Position numbers and translations under genes: made by a program
Shown here: positions 24,365-34,326 of the stretch, in pieces
How positions within the stretch are numbered: position 1 is the first letter of the stretch
How the letters are laid out: every line of letters begins with the position of its first letter
Assembly: GCF_002953195.1 (NCBI RefSeq)
Contig: NZ_CP026377.1
Span: 186,001-250,000, forward strand
DNA: 64,000 bases
Source: Mixta gaviniae
GTDB taxonomy: Bacteria > Pseudomonadota > Gammaproteobacteria > Enterobacterales > Enterobacteriaceae
Direction: 5' to 3'
The notes under the pieces: generated by a model
Database searches by the model: none
The model's input: the letters and a program-made list of their open reading frames with translations, nothing else
Told to the model about the DNA's origin: nothing

Positions 24365-26374
24365 TTGCGCGTTAGTCGGTCACTTACGATCAAGCAGATG
24401 GCAACGGTTTCTGCCGTTGCGGTAGTGACCATCTGTATTTTTATCGTTATTCAACTTTTCCACTTTGTGCAGCAGCGCAGGACGGATTATGCGCAGCAGA
24501 TGGAAAACATCGCGCATACGGTGCGTCAGCCGCTCTCAGAGGCGGTGCTGCGCGCCGATATTCCACAGGCGGAACGCATTCTGAATTCGCTGAAGCCCGC
24601 CGGCATTCTGTCGCGCGCCGACGTGGTGCTGCCTAATGCGTTTCAGGCGCTGCGTACCGATTTCGAAAATGAGAAGCCGGTGCCGCGGTTTATCGCGCGC
24701 GTGTTTGAGCTGCCGGTACAGATCACCGTGCCGCTCTATTCAGTCGAAAGCGCCGCCTCGCCCAAGCCGTTGGCCTATCTGGTGCTGCAGGCGGACTCTT
24801 GGCGCGTCTACCAGTTTATCCTCAGCACCATCTCTACCATGCTGACCACTTATCTGCTGCTGGCGCTGATCCTGTCGGTGTCGATCAGCTGGTGCATCAA
24901 CCGGCTGGTGATCCGCCCGCTGCGCACCATCGCCGGCACGCTGCAGGATCTGCCGCCGCAGGATATCCTCACTCACAAGCTGCCGGTGCCGCCGCTGCAT
25001 CAGGACGATGAGATAGGCATGCTGATCCGCAGCTATAACCGTAACCAGCAGGTGCTGGAGTCGGTGCATGACGAGATGAGCCGCCTGACCACGCACTACG
25101 CCTTGACCGATCTGCCTAACCGCACGCTGTTCCTGGCGCTGCTGGAGCAGCATCTGAAAGCGGCGGTCTACAGCGGGCCGTTTAGCGTGATTGTGGTGCG
25201 CATCGAAACCCTGCTGGAAGCGAACGGGGTGCTGACGGAAGAGCAGCGCGATACCCTGACTCTGACGCTGCTGGAAAAAATCCGCAGCGTGATTGAAGAG
25301 CGCACCGTAGTAGGCCAGCTGGGCGTCAGCGATTTTGTGCTGCTGGTAAAAAAAGCCAATAATCCCTTCCGCGCTTACCGGCTGGCGCGCAACCTGATGA
25401 ACCGCCTGAATCAGCCGGTCAGCCTGCAGCAGGTGCAGCTGCGTCCGACGCTCAGCATCGGCATCGCCCAGCGCGACGCGGCGCAGATGAGCGCGCCGGA
25501 GCTGCTGGGGCGCGCGGTGTCGGCGATGATGTCGGCGCGCCATCAGGGCAAAAACCAGATCCTGTTCTTCGACCCGCTGTTGACCGAACGCGCTCAGCGC
25601 CGGCTGACGCAGGAGCATGATATTCTGCAGGGGCTGGAGCAGGAGCAGTTCGCGTTGTTTCTGCAGCCGCAAATCAATATGGCCAACGGCGAACTGGTCG
25701 GCGCCGAAGCGCTGCTGCGTATGCGTCAGCCCGACGGCAGCTACAGCCTGCCGGAAGAGCTGATCGCCAGCGCGGAAGAGATCGGCGTTATCGGCGCGCT
25801 GGGACGCTGGGCGCTGGAAGAGGCGTGCCGCGTGCTGGCGGGCTGGCAAAAGCGCGGCATCTGGCTGCCTTTAAACGTGAATATCTCCGCGCTGCAGCTG
25901 CGCGAACCGGGCACCGTCTGGCATCTGCAGGAGCTGCTGGAACGTCACCGTATCCGCCCCGGCAGCCTGGTGCTGGAGCTGACGGAGACCGCGCAGATCG
26001 GCGATCCGGCGCAGGCGAAAAGCCTGCTCGGCGCGCTGCAGGAGGCGGGCGTGGCGGTGGCGCTGGATGATTTCGGCACCGGCTACGCCAACCTCAGCTA
26101 TCTGCATCAGTTCCGATCGCTGCCGATCAGTAAGCTGAAAATGGATCGCAGCTTTGTTTCCGCGCTGCCCGACGACGATACGATGGTGAAGATTGTCGCG
26201 GCGATTGCGGACATCACCGATCTTGAGGTGGTGGCGGAAGGGGTGGAAACGGAGGCGCAGCGCGACTGGCTGCTGGCGCGCGGTATCGCCATCGGCCAGG
26301 GCTATCTCTATGACGGCCCGCTGTCGCTTAGCGATTTTGAAAAATGGTTGCTGACGCTGTCGCGTCCGCAGTAA
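24365..26374 (+). CDS. pdeK: PdeK (YhjK/HmsP-like), membrane c-di-GMP phosphodiesterase
   Basis: 669 aa from the TTG at 24365, which has GGAGAAG about 5 nt upstream and gives the E. coli-like N-terminus RVSRSLTIKQMA. The longer frame from 24302 starts inside a hairpin. Two membrane helices flank a periplasmic sensor region (residues ~40-165). A HAMP-like linker is followed by a degenerate GGDEF domain (the signature is replaced by GVSDFVLL) and an EAL domain with all key motifs (AEALLRM, NVNIS, LELTE, DDFGTGYANL, KMDRSF, VAEGVET, QGYLYDGP). It should hydrolyse c-di-GMP and so damp cellulose synthesis from the adjacent bcs operon. Confidence 0.92.
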   Translation: MRVSRSLTIKQMATVSAVAVVTICIFIVIQLFHFVQQRRTDYAQQMENIAHTVRQPLSEAVLRADIPQAERILNSLKPAGILSRADVVLPNAFQALRTDFENEKPVPRFIARVFELPVQITVPLYSVESAASPKPLAYLVLQADSWRVYQFILSTISTMLTTYLLLALILSVSISWCINRLVIRPLRTIAGTLQDLPPQDILTHKLPVPPLHQDDEIGMLIRSYNRNQQVLESVHDEMSRLTTHYALTDLPNRTLFLALLEQHLKAAVYSGPFSVIVVRIETLLEANGVLTEEQRDTLTLTLLEKIRSVIEERTVVGQLGVSDFVLLVKKANNPFRAYRLARNLMNRLNQPVSLQQVQLRPTLSIGIAQRDAAQMSAPELLGRAVSAMMSARHQGKNQILFFDPLLTERAQRRLTQEHDILQGLEQEQFALFLQPQINMANGELVGAEALLRMRQPDGSYSLPEELIASAEEIGVIGALGRWALEEACRVLAGWQKRGIWLPLNVNISALQLREPGTVWHLQELLERHRIRPGSLVLELTETAQIGDPAQAKSLLGALQEAGVAVALDDFGTGYANLSYLHQFRSLPISKLKMDRSFVSALPDDDTMVKIVAAIADITDLEVVAEGVETEAQRDWLLARGIAIGQGYLYDGPLSLSDFEKWLLTLSRPQ

Positions 26375-26400
26375 AGGGCCAGCGCGCCGCCCGGCGCGCT

Positions 26401-26612
26401 GGCTGCGTAATCTTCGCTTTCTGTTTAGCCGGCTGCCTGTTCGCTTTCTGCGTGCCGTAACCCGCCGCGCAATCTTTGTTTTCGGTTCGTCTTGCTGCCT
26501 GTTCGCTTTCTGCGTGCCGTAACCCGCCGCGCAATCTTTGTTTTCGGTTCGTCCGGCTGCCTGCTCGCTTTCTGCTTGCTGTAACCCGCCGCGTTACTCT
26601 CTTTTTCCGTTT
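26401..26612. repeat. 62-bp tandem repeat, about three copies
   Basis: Near-identical units begin at about 26431, 26493 and 26555 (core GGCTGCCTGTTCGCTTTCTG, then GCCGTAACCCGCCGCG), with degenerate half-units on both sides. The 26375-26921 gap otherwise holds only the dctA upstream region. No credible protein is encoded. Confidence 0.75.
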
Positions 26613-26885
26613 GCCGTAACCGCCGCTATTATCTGCTGTTTCTGTTTGTCGCAATCGCCGTGCTATTCGCTTTCGGCTTGCCACAACCCGCGCCCCGCCT
26701 TGTTTTTCTGCCCGCTTTTTTCATCAGCCAGCGAATAATTCTGAATATCTGGTTATGGTTATTCTGGCTGAAGCGTTTCAGTTCATAAATCCTGATTATG
26801 ACCCCGCCACGGTGGGCGAGATTATATCAATCTTGTTAACGCGGTGTTATTTTCCGCGCTGTCTCTTGATGATAATAACAGCTAA

Positions 26886-28199
<1,314 letters not shown>

Positions 28200-28227
28200 T
28201 CGTCAGGCTGCGCTAACAGGCCAGAAA

Positions 28228-28262
28228 AAGGGGCGCCTTCTGCCTGGCAGAAAGCGCCCCTT
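28228..28262 (+). terminator. dctA terminator
   Basis: 9-bp GC-rich stem (AAGGGGCGC / GCGCCCCTT) with an inner TTCTGC / GCAGAA stem, followed by TCTTTTT. Confidence 0.88.
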
Positions 28263-28661
28263 CTCTTTTTATCGCCTTGCGCGGCGGCTTCATCGACCGC
28301 GCCTATCGTCCGCTAAAAAGCGATTTGCATGCGTAATGAGCAGCTTTTCGGCGGTAAAAATCGCTAAAATTATAAAACTTTGCAAAAAACCGTTATCCGC
28401 GCCCGCTGCGACTTGCCCTTACCCCATGCATTTGGATAATAAAGCCCACACAGACTGTGCCGCCACAGGCGCCTGGCCACGCTTCAGACGCGAAAGCACG
28501 GTTTACATTCATTTTTTATGATTTTTCACTTCGTTGTGTGACAACCTCGTTTTTGCGTGGTCTAACTGCGGTGCGCCCGCTGTGCGTTATCAACAGGACG
28601 ATAACGCCTGACTATCGCGCGTCATCAATGAGATTAAGTGGGCAATTGAGTAGGGGTTCAC
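28263..28661. other. Intergenic region dctA-yhjJ
   Basis: About 400 bp without a supported gene. The 3' half must hold the yhjJ promoter; I see no convincing operator or RNA structure. Confidence 0.5.
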
Positions 28662-30155
28662 ATGCAGGGCACCAGAATTCGTCTTTTAGTTGGTGGGTTG
28701 TTGCTGGCGGCCGTCAGTGGCACATTGCAGGCTGAAACACTACAACCCGATCCTGCCTGGCAGCAGGGAAAATTAGATAACGGCTTTAAATGGCAGGTGC
28801 TTAGTACGCCGCAGCGCCCCAGCGATCGCGTTGAAATTCGCCTGTTGGTGAATACCGGATCGCTGATGGAGAACGCTCAGCAAACCGGCTTTACGCATCT
28901 GCTTCCCCGTCTGGCGATGGTGCATAACACCGCGCTCGATCCGGCGGCACAGCGCTCGCTTTGGCAGCAGGGCATGGACCCTGATCATCCGCTGCCGCCC
29001 GCCGTCACCTCCTATGAATTCACGCTGTACAACCTGAGCCTGCCGAACAACCGCCCGGAGCTGTTGAAAGATGCGCTCGGCTGGCTTGCCGCCACCGCCG
29101 GCAAAATGTCGATTAACGATCAGGTGGTCAGCACTGCGTTGAACGCCGACGATCCCATCGCCAACTGGCCGCCGAACCCGCGTGACGTCTGGTGGCGCTA
29201 TCGGCTGAAAGGCTCCACGCTGTTAGGTCATGACCCGGCCGAACAGCCTAAAGCGCCGGTCGATATCAATCAGCTCGGCAGCTTCTATAAGCAGTGGTAT
29301 ACGCCGGATGCCATGACGCTGTTCGTGGTGGGCAATATCGATAGCCGCTCTTTGAGCGAGCAGATCAATAAGGCGTTTTCGCCGCTGGAAGGCCGTCGCG
29401 AGACGCCTGCGCCGGTGCCGACGCTCTCTCCGCTGCCGGCCGAGCCGGTCGCACTGGTTAATCCTGCGCTGAAGCAGGATCGCCTGTCGCTGATCTGGGA
29501 TATGCCGTGGCAGCCGATTCGCGATTCGCAAAACCTGAGCCGTTACTGGCAGAGCGACCTCGCGCGCGAGGCACTGTTCTGGCACGTGCAGCGCGTACTG
29601 AGTGACAGCAAAGCGCAGGGCGTGCAGGTTGGATTTGACTGCCGGGTGCTTTACCAGCGCGCCCAGTGCGCCATCAGCATGGATTCCAGCGCCGAAACGC
29701 TGGAAAAAAACATGAATCTGATTGCGCGCGAGCTGGCTAACGTACGCGATAACGGCCTGCCGCAGACCGAGTTCGATGCGCTGATGGCGCAGAAAACCGC
29801 CGAGCTGAACAAGCTGTTCGCCACCTATGCGCGCACCGATACCGACGTGCTGATGAGCCAGCGTTTACGCTCGCAGCAGAACGCGGTAGTGGATATCGCG
29901 CCGGAGCAGTATCAGAAATTCCGTCAGGATTTCCTTAACGGCCTGACGCTGGCGGCGCTGAACCAGGAGCTGCGTCAGCAGCTGTCGCAGGAGCTGACCA
30001 TGGCGCTGATGCAGCCGCAGGGCGAGCCGGAAGCTAACGTGAAAGCGCTGCACCAGAGCTGGCAAAAAATCATGGCGCCGCCGCCTGCGCCGGCAGCCGC
30101 TACGCCGGAAGAGGGGAAAGCGGAAGTCTCCGATATCCCGGTACCGCAGTCGTAA
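28662..30155 (+). CDS. yhjJ: YhjJ, periplasmic M16-family protein, probably non-catalytic
   Basis: 497 aa with a signal peptide (VGGLLLAAVSGTLQA). Two M16-like halves are recognisable: GFTHLLPRLAMVHN, WYTPDAMTLFVVGNID and a second-half ATYARTDTDVLMSQRLRSQQ. The HxxEH zinc motif of active M16 peptidases is absent (THLLPRL occupies the position), as in the E. coli protein as I recall it. The biological role is not established. The frame and gene order match E. coli between dctA and kdgK. Confidence 0.92.
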   Translation: MQGTRIRLLVGGLLLAAVSGTLQAETLQPDPAWQQGKLDNGFKWQVLSTPQRPSDRVEIRLLVNTGSLMENAQQTGFTHLLPRLAMVHNTALDPAAQRSLWQQGMDPDHPLPPAVTSYEFTLYNLSLPNNRPELLKDALGWLAATAGKMSINDQVVSTALNADDPIANWPPNPRDVWWRYRLKGSTLLGHDPAEQPKAPVDINQLGSFYKQWYTPDAMTLFVVGNIDSRSLSEQINKAFSPLEGRRETPAPVPTLSPLPAEPVALVNPALKQDRLSLIWDMPWQPIRDSQNLSRYWQSDLAREALFWHVQRVLSDSKAQGVQVGFDCRVLYQRAQCAISMDSSAETLEKNMNLIARELANVRDNGLPQTEFDALMAQKTAELNKLFATYARTDTDVLMSQRLRSQQNAVVDIAPEQYQKFRQDFLNGLTLAALNQELRQQLSQELTMALMQPQGEPEANVKALHQSWQKIMAPPPAPAAATPEEGKAEVSDIPVPQS

Positions 30156-30371
30156 ATCGTGGGCCGGCTCGCGGCGGCGCTGAGCGTCTACGCGGCCTGG
30201 CCTTGCCATCCCTGGGCGCCGCGGAGGGGGCGTTGCCCGCCTGCGGCGTTGCGCTGCGCGTGAAAGCGGCAGTGCTGTTTGCCTGACGTTATCCCGCCTG
30301 TTGCCACCCCGGCGCTGCCTGTCAGAAAGCGGGCAATAGCGCTTTCCCCCTGTTCTGCCCGTTCCCGCGCG

Positions 30372-31262
30372 TTATACCGCCAGCGTGCGGGTTTTCTGCG
30401 CGCGCAGCCACTCGGTCACCAGCATCGGCCAGCTCGCCAGCGGCGAATCGGCAAGATTACGCATACCGAAACCGTGACCGCCGCGCTCATAGAAATGCAG
30501 CTCAACCGGCACCTTCTGTTCACGCAGCGCGCTGAAAAACGCCATGCTGTGGGTCACCGGCACCTTATCATCGTCCACGGCATGGATCAGCAGCACCGGC
30601 GGCGTTTCCGGGGTAACGCGCGTTTCCAGTGACCAGGCTTCAACGGTTTTGCTGTCCGGCCATTCACCCAGCAGGCGCCTGCGCGCCTCTTCATTGGTTT
30701 GGCCATCGCGCAGGGTGATCAGCGGGTAGACCAGCACCAGCGCATCGGGGCGCGCCGGCAGGCTGTCGATATTGTCCTGCGGCGGATAGAGTTTTTCGCT
30801 GAAACGCGTGCCGAGGCTGGCTGCCACATAGCCGCCGGCGGAAAAGCCCATCATCACGATACGCCTGCCGTTAAGGCCACGCGTCGCGCGATCGCGCAAC
30901 ACACGCACCGCACGCTGCGCATCGGCCAGCGGTGCATCGGCGCCTTCATGGTGCCCGTCAGCGGGCAGCCGGTAAGTCATCACCGCCAGCGTGTAGCCCA
31001 TCGCGGTGAAAAAGGTCGCCAGCGCGCTGCCTTCGCTGTCGATCATAATGCGGGCGAAGCCGCCGCCGGGCGCTACCAGCAGCGTGACGCCGTTCGACTC
31101 TTCGGGATACCAGACGGCCAGCTCAGGACAGCGAACGCCTGACGCCGCGCGGTTGTAAGGCTCAAACTCTTTCGCTAAATCGATGATCTGCGGCTTAGCG
31201 GTCGACTGGCTGGCGCCAGGGGCATCGCCGTGTGGCCAGAGATTAAAAATATCTGCTTTCAT
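30372..31262 (-). CDS. Alpha/beta-hydrolase, acetylesterase/BD-FAE type
   Basis: 296 aa, cytoplasmic. Nucleophile elbow GFSAGG (Ser near residue 140), acid in HAVDDDKVP, and His in GGHGFGM make a complete triad; the oxyanion region is LLVAPGGGF. The layout resembles acetyl-xylan esterase / feruloyl-esterase-like hydrolases (YxiM/Aes group). It is not part of the E. coli gene order here, so it is an insertion between yhjJ and kdgK. Substrate unknown. Confidence 0.85.
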   Translation of the reverse strand: MKADIFNLWPHGDAPGASQSTAKPQIIDLAKEFEPYNRAASGVRCPELAVWYPEESNGVTLLVAPGGGFARIMIDSEGSALATFFTAMGYTLAVMTYRLPADGHHEGADAPLADAQRAVRVLRDRATRGLNGRRIVMMGFSAGGYVAASLGTRFSEKLYPPQDNIDSLPARPDALVLVYPLITLRDGQTNEEARRRLLGEWPDSKTVEAWSLETRVTPETPPVLLIHAVDDDKVPVTHSMAFFSALREQKVPVELHFYERGGHGFGMRNLADSPLASWPMLVTEWLRAQKTRTLAV

Positions 31263-31596
31263 AGCCTGTCCTGATGAACGTGAGGGTGGAGTGAAAGAGC
31301 CGCAGCACAGCGGAAAAAAGCCAGGCGGGGCCTATTAATCATTGGCGGTGAGGGCGGTGCGCGTCCAGTTCTTCCGGACGACAAAAAGGCAATTCAGATT
31401 TAGCCTGGTGGCAAAATCAGCGATTTGATTTAGGGGAAAATAGTGAGTTTTATTAAACACTTTGCCGCGCATCGGGAAAGGCAAAGAAAGGGCGGCGCGC
31501 GTAACCGGCGGCGGCCAGCGTGCGCTGGCATGTCGGGAAGGCGCCGTTTTTCCAGTAAAATCAGCGCCAGCCAATTAATGTGAGTGCTTGCTTACA
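31263..31596. other. Intergenic region
   Basis: 334 bp between the esterase and the GST gene. A 79-codon minus-strand frame exists but has no good ribosome binding site or recognisable content. Nothing else is supported. Confidence 0.5.
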
Positions 31597-32238
31597 TCAG
31601 GCGGGTTCGCGCAACTCATCGTAGGGCACCATAACATGCTCCTGATAGGCAGGGCGCTGGGTTAAGCGCTGGTAATAGTTTTCCAGCGCCGGCAGCGTCG
31701 GACGCGTCATCTCCAGCGTGTAGTAGCGGTAGAGCTGCATACCGAACAGAATGTCCGCCACCGTCAGGCGATCGCCGGCCAGATAGTCGTGCTGCGCCAG
31801 GCGATCGTCGGCGATTTTCAGCAGCTTCGTCAGGTTGTCCATCGCTTCGGCCAGCGCCTGCTTATCCGCTTTCTCCGGCATTCTGATCAGCGGCCAGGCG
31901 ACAGGGCGAATAAAACTGACGTAGACGCTCGATTTAGCCCATTCGGCCCAGATATCGACCGTGGCGCGCGCCAGCGCATCCTGCGGCCAGAAAGCGTCGT
32001 TGCCGTAGCGGCTCGCCAGATAGCGCACGATTGCTGCAGACTCGAACAGCGGCGGACCGTCGCCATCGCGCAGCACCGGCACCAGACCGTTGGGATTCAT
32101 CGCCAGAAAGGCCGGCGTCTGGTTGCCGCCATATTTGTGTCCAATATCGACGCGCTGATAGGGCAGCCCCAGCTCGCCGATACACCACATCACAGCCTGT
32201 ACATTTGTTGAAGTTTTACGTCCCCAAACCTTAAGCAT
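31597..32238 (-). CDS. Glutathione S-transferase family protein
   Basis: 213 aa. The N-terminal thioredoxin-like domain begins LKVWGRKTSTNVQAVMWC and has the cis-Pro region NGLVPVLRDGD and the glutathione gamma-Glu contact FESAAIVRYLA; the helical C-terminal domain includes DRLTVADILFGMQL. The ATG at 32238 has AGGAGAG 7 nt upstream; a longer frame to 32394 would run into kdgK. The second GST at 41873-42508 shares the architecture, so they are likely paralogues. Confidence 0.9.
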   Translation of the reverse strand: MLKVWGRKTSTNVQAVMWCIGELGLPYQRVDIGHKYGGNQTPAFLAMNPNGLVPVLRDGDGPPLFESAAIVRYLASRYGNDAFWPQDALARATVDIWAEWAKSSVYVSFIRPVAWPLIRMPEKADKQALAEAMDNLTKLLKIADDRLAQHDYLAGDRLTVADILFGMQLYRYYTLEMTRPTLPALENYYQRLTQRPAYQEHVMVPYDELREPA

Positions 32239-32285
32239 CGCGTTACTCTCCTGAGCGGTGGTGGAAAGCAACAGCATAGTCCTCG

Positions 32286-33224
32286 CTATCGCTGCGGCAT
32301 AGCGTCCAGCGGAATAATTGCGCCGCGATGCTGAATAACCGTGCTGGCGGTCAGGTGGCCGCACTGCGCCGCTGCCTGCGCATCGCCGCCGCACAGGCGC
32401 ACCGCCAGATAACCGGCGCTGAAAGAGTCGCCTGCGGCGGTGGTGTCGACGATCTTCTCTTTTTCCAGCCTGACCGCCGGCACTTCCAGCAGCGGCTCGT
32501 CGGTCAGCGCCACCAGGCAGGCGTCCGCGCCGCGCTTGATGACGATTTCACTGACGCCGGCGGCGCGGGTGCGCGCGATCACCTGCTGCGTCGGCGCTTC
32601 GCCCCAGAGCAGGGTTTCATCATCCAGGGTTAAGAAGGCGATATCGGTGCAGTCCAGCATCGCCTGATAGGCCTGCTGCGCCGCTTCGCGGCTCGGCCAG
32701 AGGCGTGGACGGTAGTTGTTGTCGAAAATCACCTTGCCGCCGTTACGTCGGCAGGCGGCCAGCAGCGCCATCAGCTGATGGCGATCTTCCGGCGAGAGGA
32801 TCGCCAGACTGATGCCGCTGAGATAGAGATAGTCAAACTGCATCAGCTGCTGGCAAATCGCCTCTGCCTGCGGGCTTTGCAGCCAGAACCGCGCGGCGGC
32901 TTCGTTGCGCCAGTAGCTGAAGGTACGCTCGCCGTGCGCGTCGGTTTCAATCACGTAGAGGCCGGGCAGCCGGTTCTCCAGACGTTGCACCAGGTGGGTC
33001 TGCACCCCTTCCTGCTGCCAGGCGGCGAGCATCTCATTGCTGAAGCTGTCGGTGCCGAGCGCAGTGACATACTCCACCGTCAGCTGCGCTGCCGGCGCCT
33101 GACGCGCGATATAAACCGCCGTGTTTAAGGTGTCGCCACCGAAACCGCGCTTTAGCGCGTCGCCCCGCTGCGAAAGCTCAATCATGCACTCGCCGATTAC
33201 CGCTATTTTTTTCCCTGTCATCAT
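32286..33224 (-). CDS. kdgK: KdgK, 2-dehydro-3-deoxygluconokinase
   Basis: 312 aa, PfkB/ribokinase family. The N-terminus IAVIGECMIELSQRG and GGDTLNTAVYIAR are typical, and the C-terminal signature VDTTAAGDSFSAGYLA contains the catalytic Asp. It phosphorylates KDG to KDPG, feeding pectin- and uronate-derived carbon into the Entner-Doudoroff pathway. Position near pdeH matches E. coli. The ATG at 33224 is chosen over a GTG at 33230. Confidence 0.94.
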   Translation of the reverse strand: MMTGKKIAVIGECMIELSQRGDALKRGFGGDTLNTAVYIARQAPAAQLTVEYVTALGTDSFSNEMLAAWQQEGVQTHLVQRLENRLPGLYVIETDAHGERTFSYWRNEAAARFWLQSPQAEAICQQLMQFDYLYLSGISLAILSPEDRHQLMALLAACRRNGGKVIFDNNYRPRLWPSREAAQQAYQAMLDCTDIAFLTLDDETLLWGEAPTQQVIARTRAAGVSEIVIKRGADACLVALTDEPLLEVPAVRLEKEKIVDTTAAGDSFSAGYLAVRLCGGDAQAAAQCGHLTASTVIQHRGAIIPLDAMPQR

Positions 33225-33508
33225 GGTCACCCCGTAATGAAAACCTGCCTTAGTCTCTATCCGGCGCGGCGCCGAGTCAATATTTTAAAACACCGTTTTA
33301 ATTTAACTTAAGTCACTAAACTGTTGATATAAGCGGCGATAAAACCATAAATCACCACGTTATTGTCACGATTGAAAGTATTGCCGGCTGATAAAGTGGA
33401 TCGCCTCGACGCGGCGCTACGTGCAAAAAGTGCGCTCTTCGTCACGCTGCGTCAGGCTCAGGCTCACGGCCCGCCATTCAAAATAAAAAAATCATGAGGA
33501 TGAAGAAA

Positions 33509-34267
33509 ATGAGTCACCCGCTTCCCTCCTCAATTGTCGCGCAACCGCATCAGGAACAGCAGCAGTACTGGCTGGCATGCCAGCGTTCTTACACCTTTCA
33601 ACCGATTTATCAGGTTACGGGTCGCCTGATGGCAATTGAGCTGCTGACCGCCGTGTCGCATCCTGCCGCGCCGGGACAGGCAATTTCGCCGGAACGCTAT
33701 TTCGCCGCGCTGAGCATCACCCAGCGTCTGCACATAATTCAGGAACAGCTGGAGCTGCTACGCCGCTGGGAGGGCTTTTTCATCGGCTCCGATCGCGTTG
33801 CCTCCGTGAATATCGACGGGCCGACCCTGTTGGCTATCCAGCATCACGGCGCGCTACGCGCGCTGATTGGCCGCCTGCCCTGGGTGCGTTTCGAGCTGGT
33901 GGAGCATCATGTGCTGCCGCAGGAGGAGATCGTGGCGCAGATGCCGGAACTGGGTGCGCTCTGGCTGGATGACTTCGGCTCAGGTATGGCGAACTTCTCC
34001 GCGCTGACGGAGCTAAGCTACGACTACATCAAACTGGCGCGCGAGCTGTTCGTGCTGCTGCGCGACAGCGACGAGGGGCGTAGCCTGTTCGCCATGCTGC
34101 TGGCGCTGATCGGCCGCTACTGCAAAGGGGTAATTGTCGAAGGGGTGGAAACGGCCGAAGAGTGGGAGCAGGTGCGTCAGTCGCCCGCGTTCGCCGCACA
34201 GGGCTACTTTTTTTCACGTCCCGTGCCTTTCAGCCAGCTGACGACGCTGCCGCTTCAGCTTCCCTGA
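33509..34267 (+). CDS. pdeH: PdeH (YhjH), c-di-GMP phosphodiesterase
   Basis: 252 aa, a stand-alone EAL domain, cytoplasmic. Key residues are kept: MAIELLTAV (E), ASVNIDGPT (N), FELVEH (E), WLDDFGSGMANF (DD), YDYIKLAREL (K), VIVEGVET (E) and AQGYFFSRP (Q). In enterobacteria PdeH is the main phosphodiesterase keeping c-di-GMP low during motility, so it opposes cellulose output from the nearby bcs genes. The ATG at 33509 has GAGG about 9 nt upstream; an ATG at 33494 lacks a site. Confidence 0.93.
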   Translation: MSHPLPSSIVAQPHQEQQQYWLACQRSYTFQPIYQVTGRLMAIELLTAVSHPAAPGQAISPERYFAALSITQRLHIIQEQLELLRRWEGFFIGSDRVASVNIDGPTLLAIQHHGALRALIGRLPWVRFELVEHHVLPQEEIVAQMPELGALWLDDFGSGMANFSALTELSYDYIKLARELFVLLRDSDEGRSLFAMLLALIGRYCKGVIVEGVETAEEWEQVRQSPAFAAQGYFFSRPVPFSQLTTLPLQLP

Positions 34268-34326
34268 TGCCGTTTTCGCTGCTCTCTACTATCTTTACCA
34301 GACAGAGAGCAGGTAAGGAGACGGAG

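Noticed and set aside
26328..26684. 118-codon minus-strand frame
   Set aside because: It lies over the 62-bp repeat and encodes a repetitive basic sequence without a start signal.
28662..30155. Active M16 zinc peptidase
   Set aside because: The HxxEH motif is missing at the expected place, so it is annotated as a non-catalytic family member.
31335..31574. 79-codon minus-strand frame
   Set aside because: No SD, no recognisable features; probably chance.
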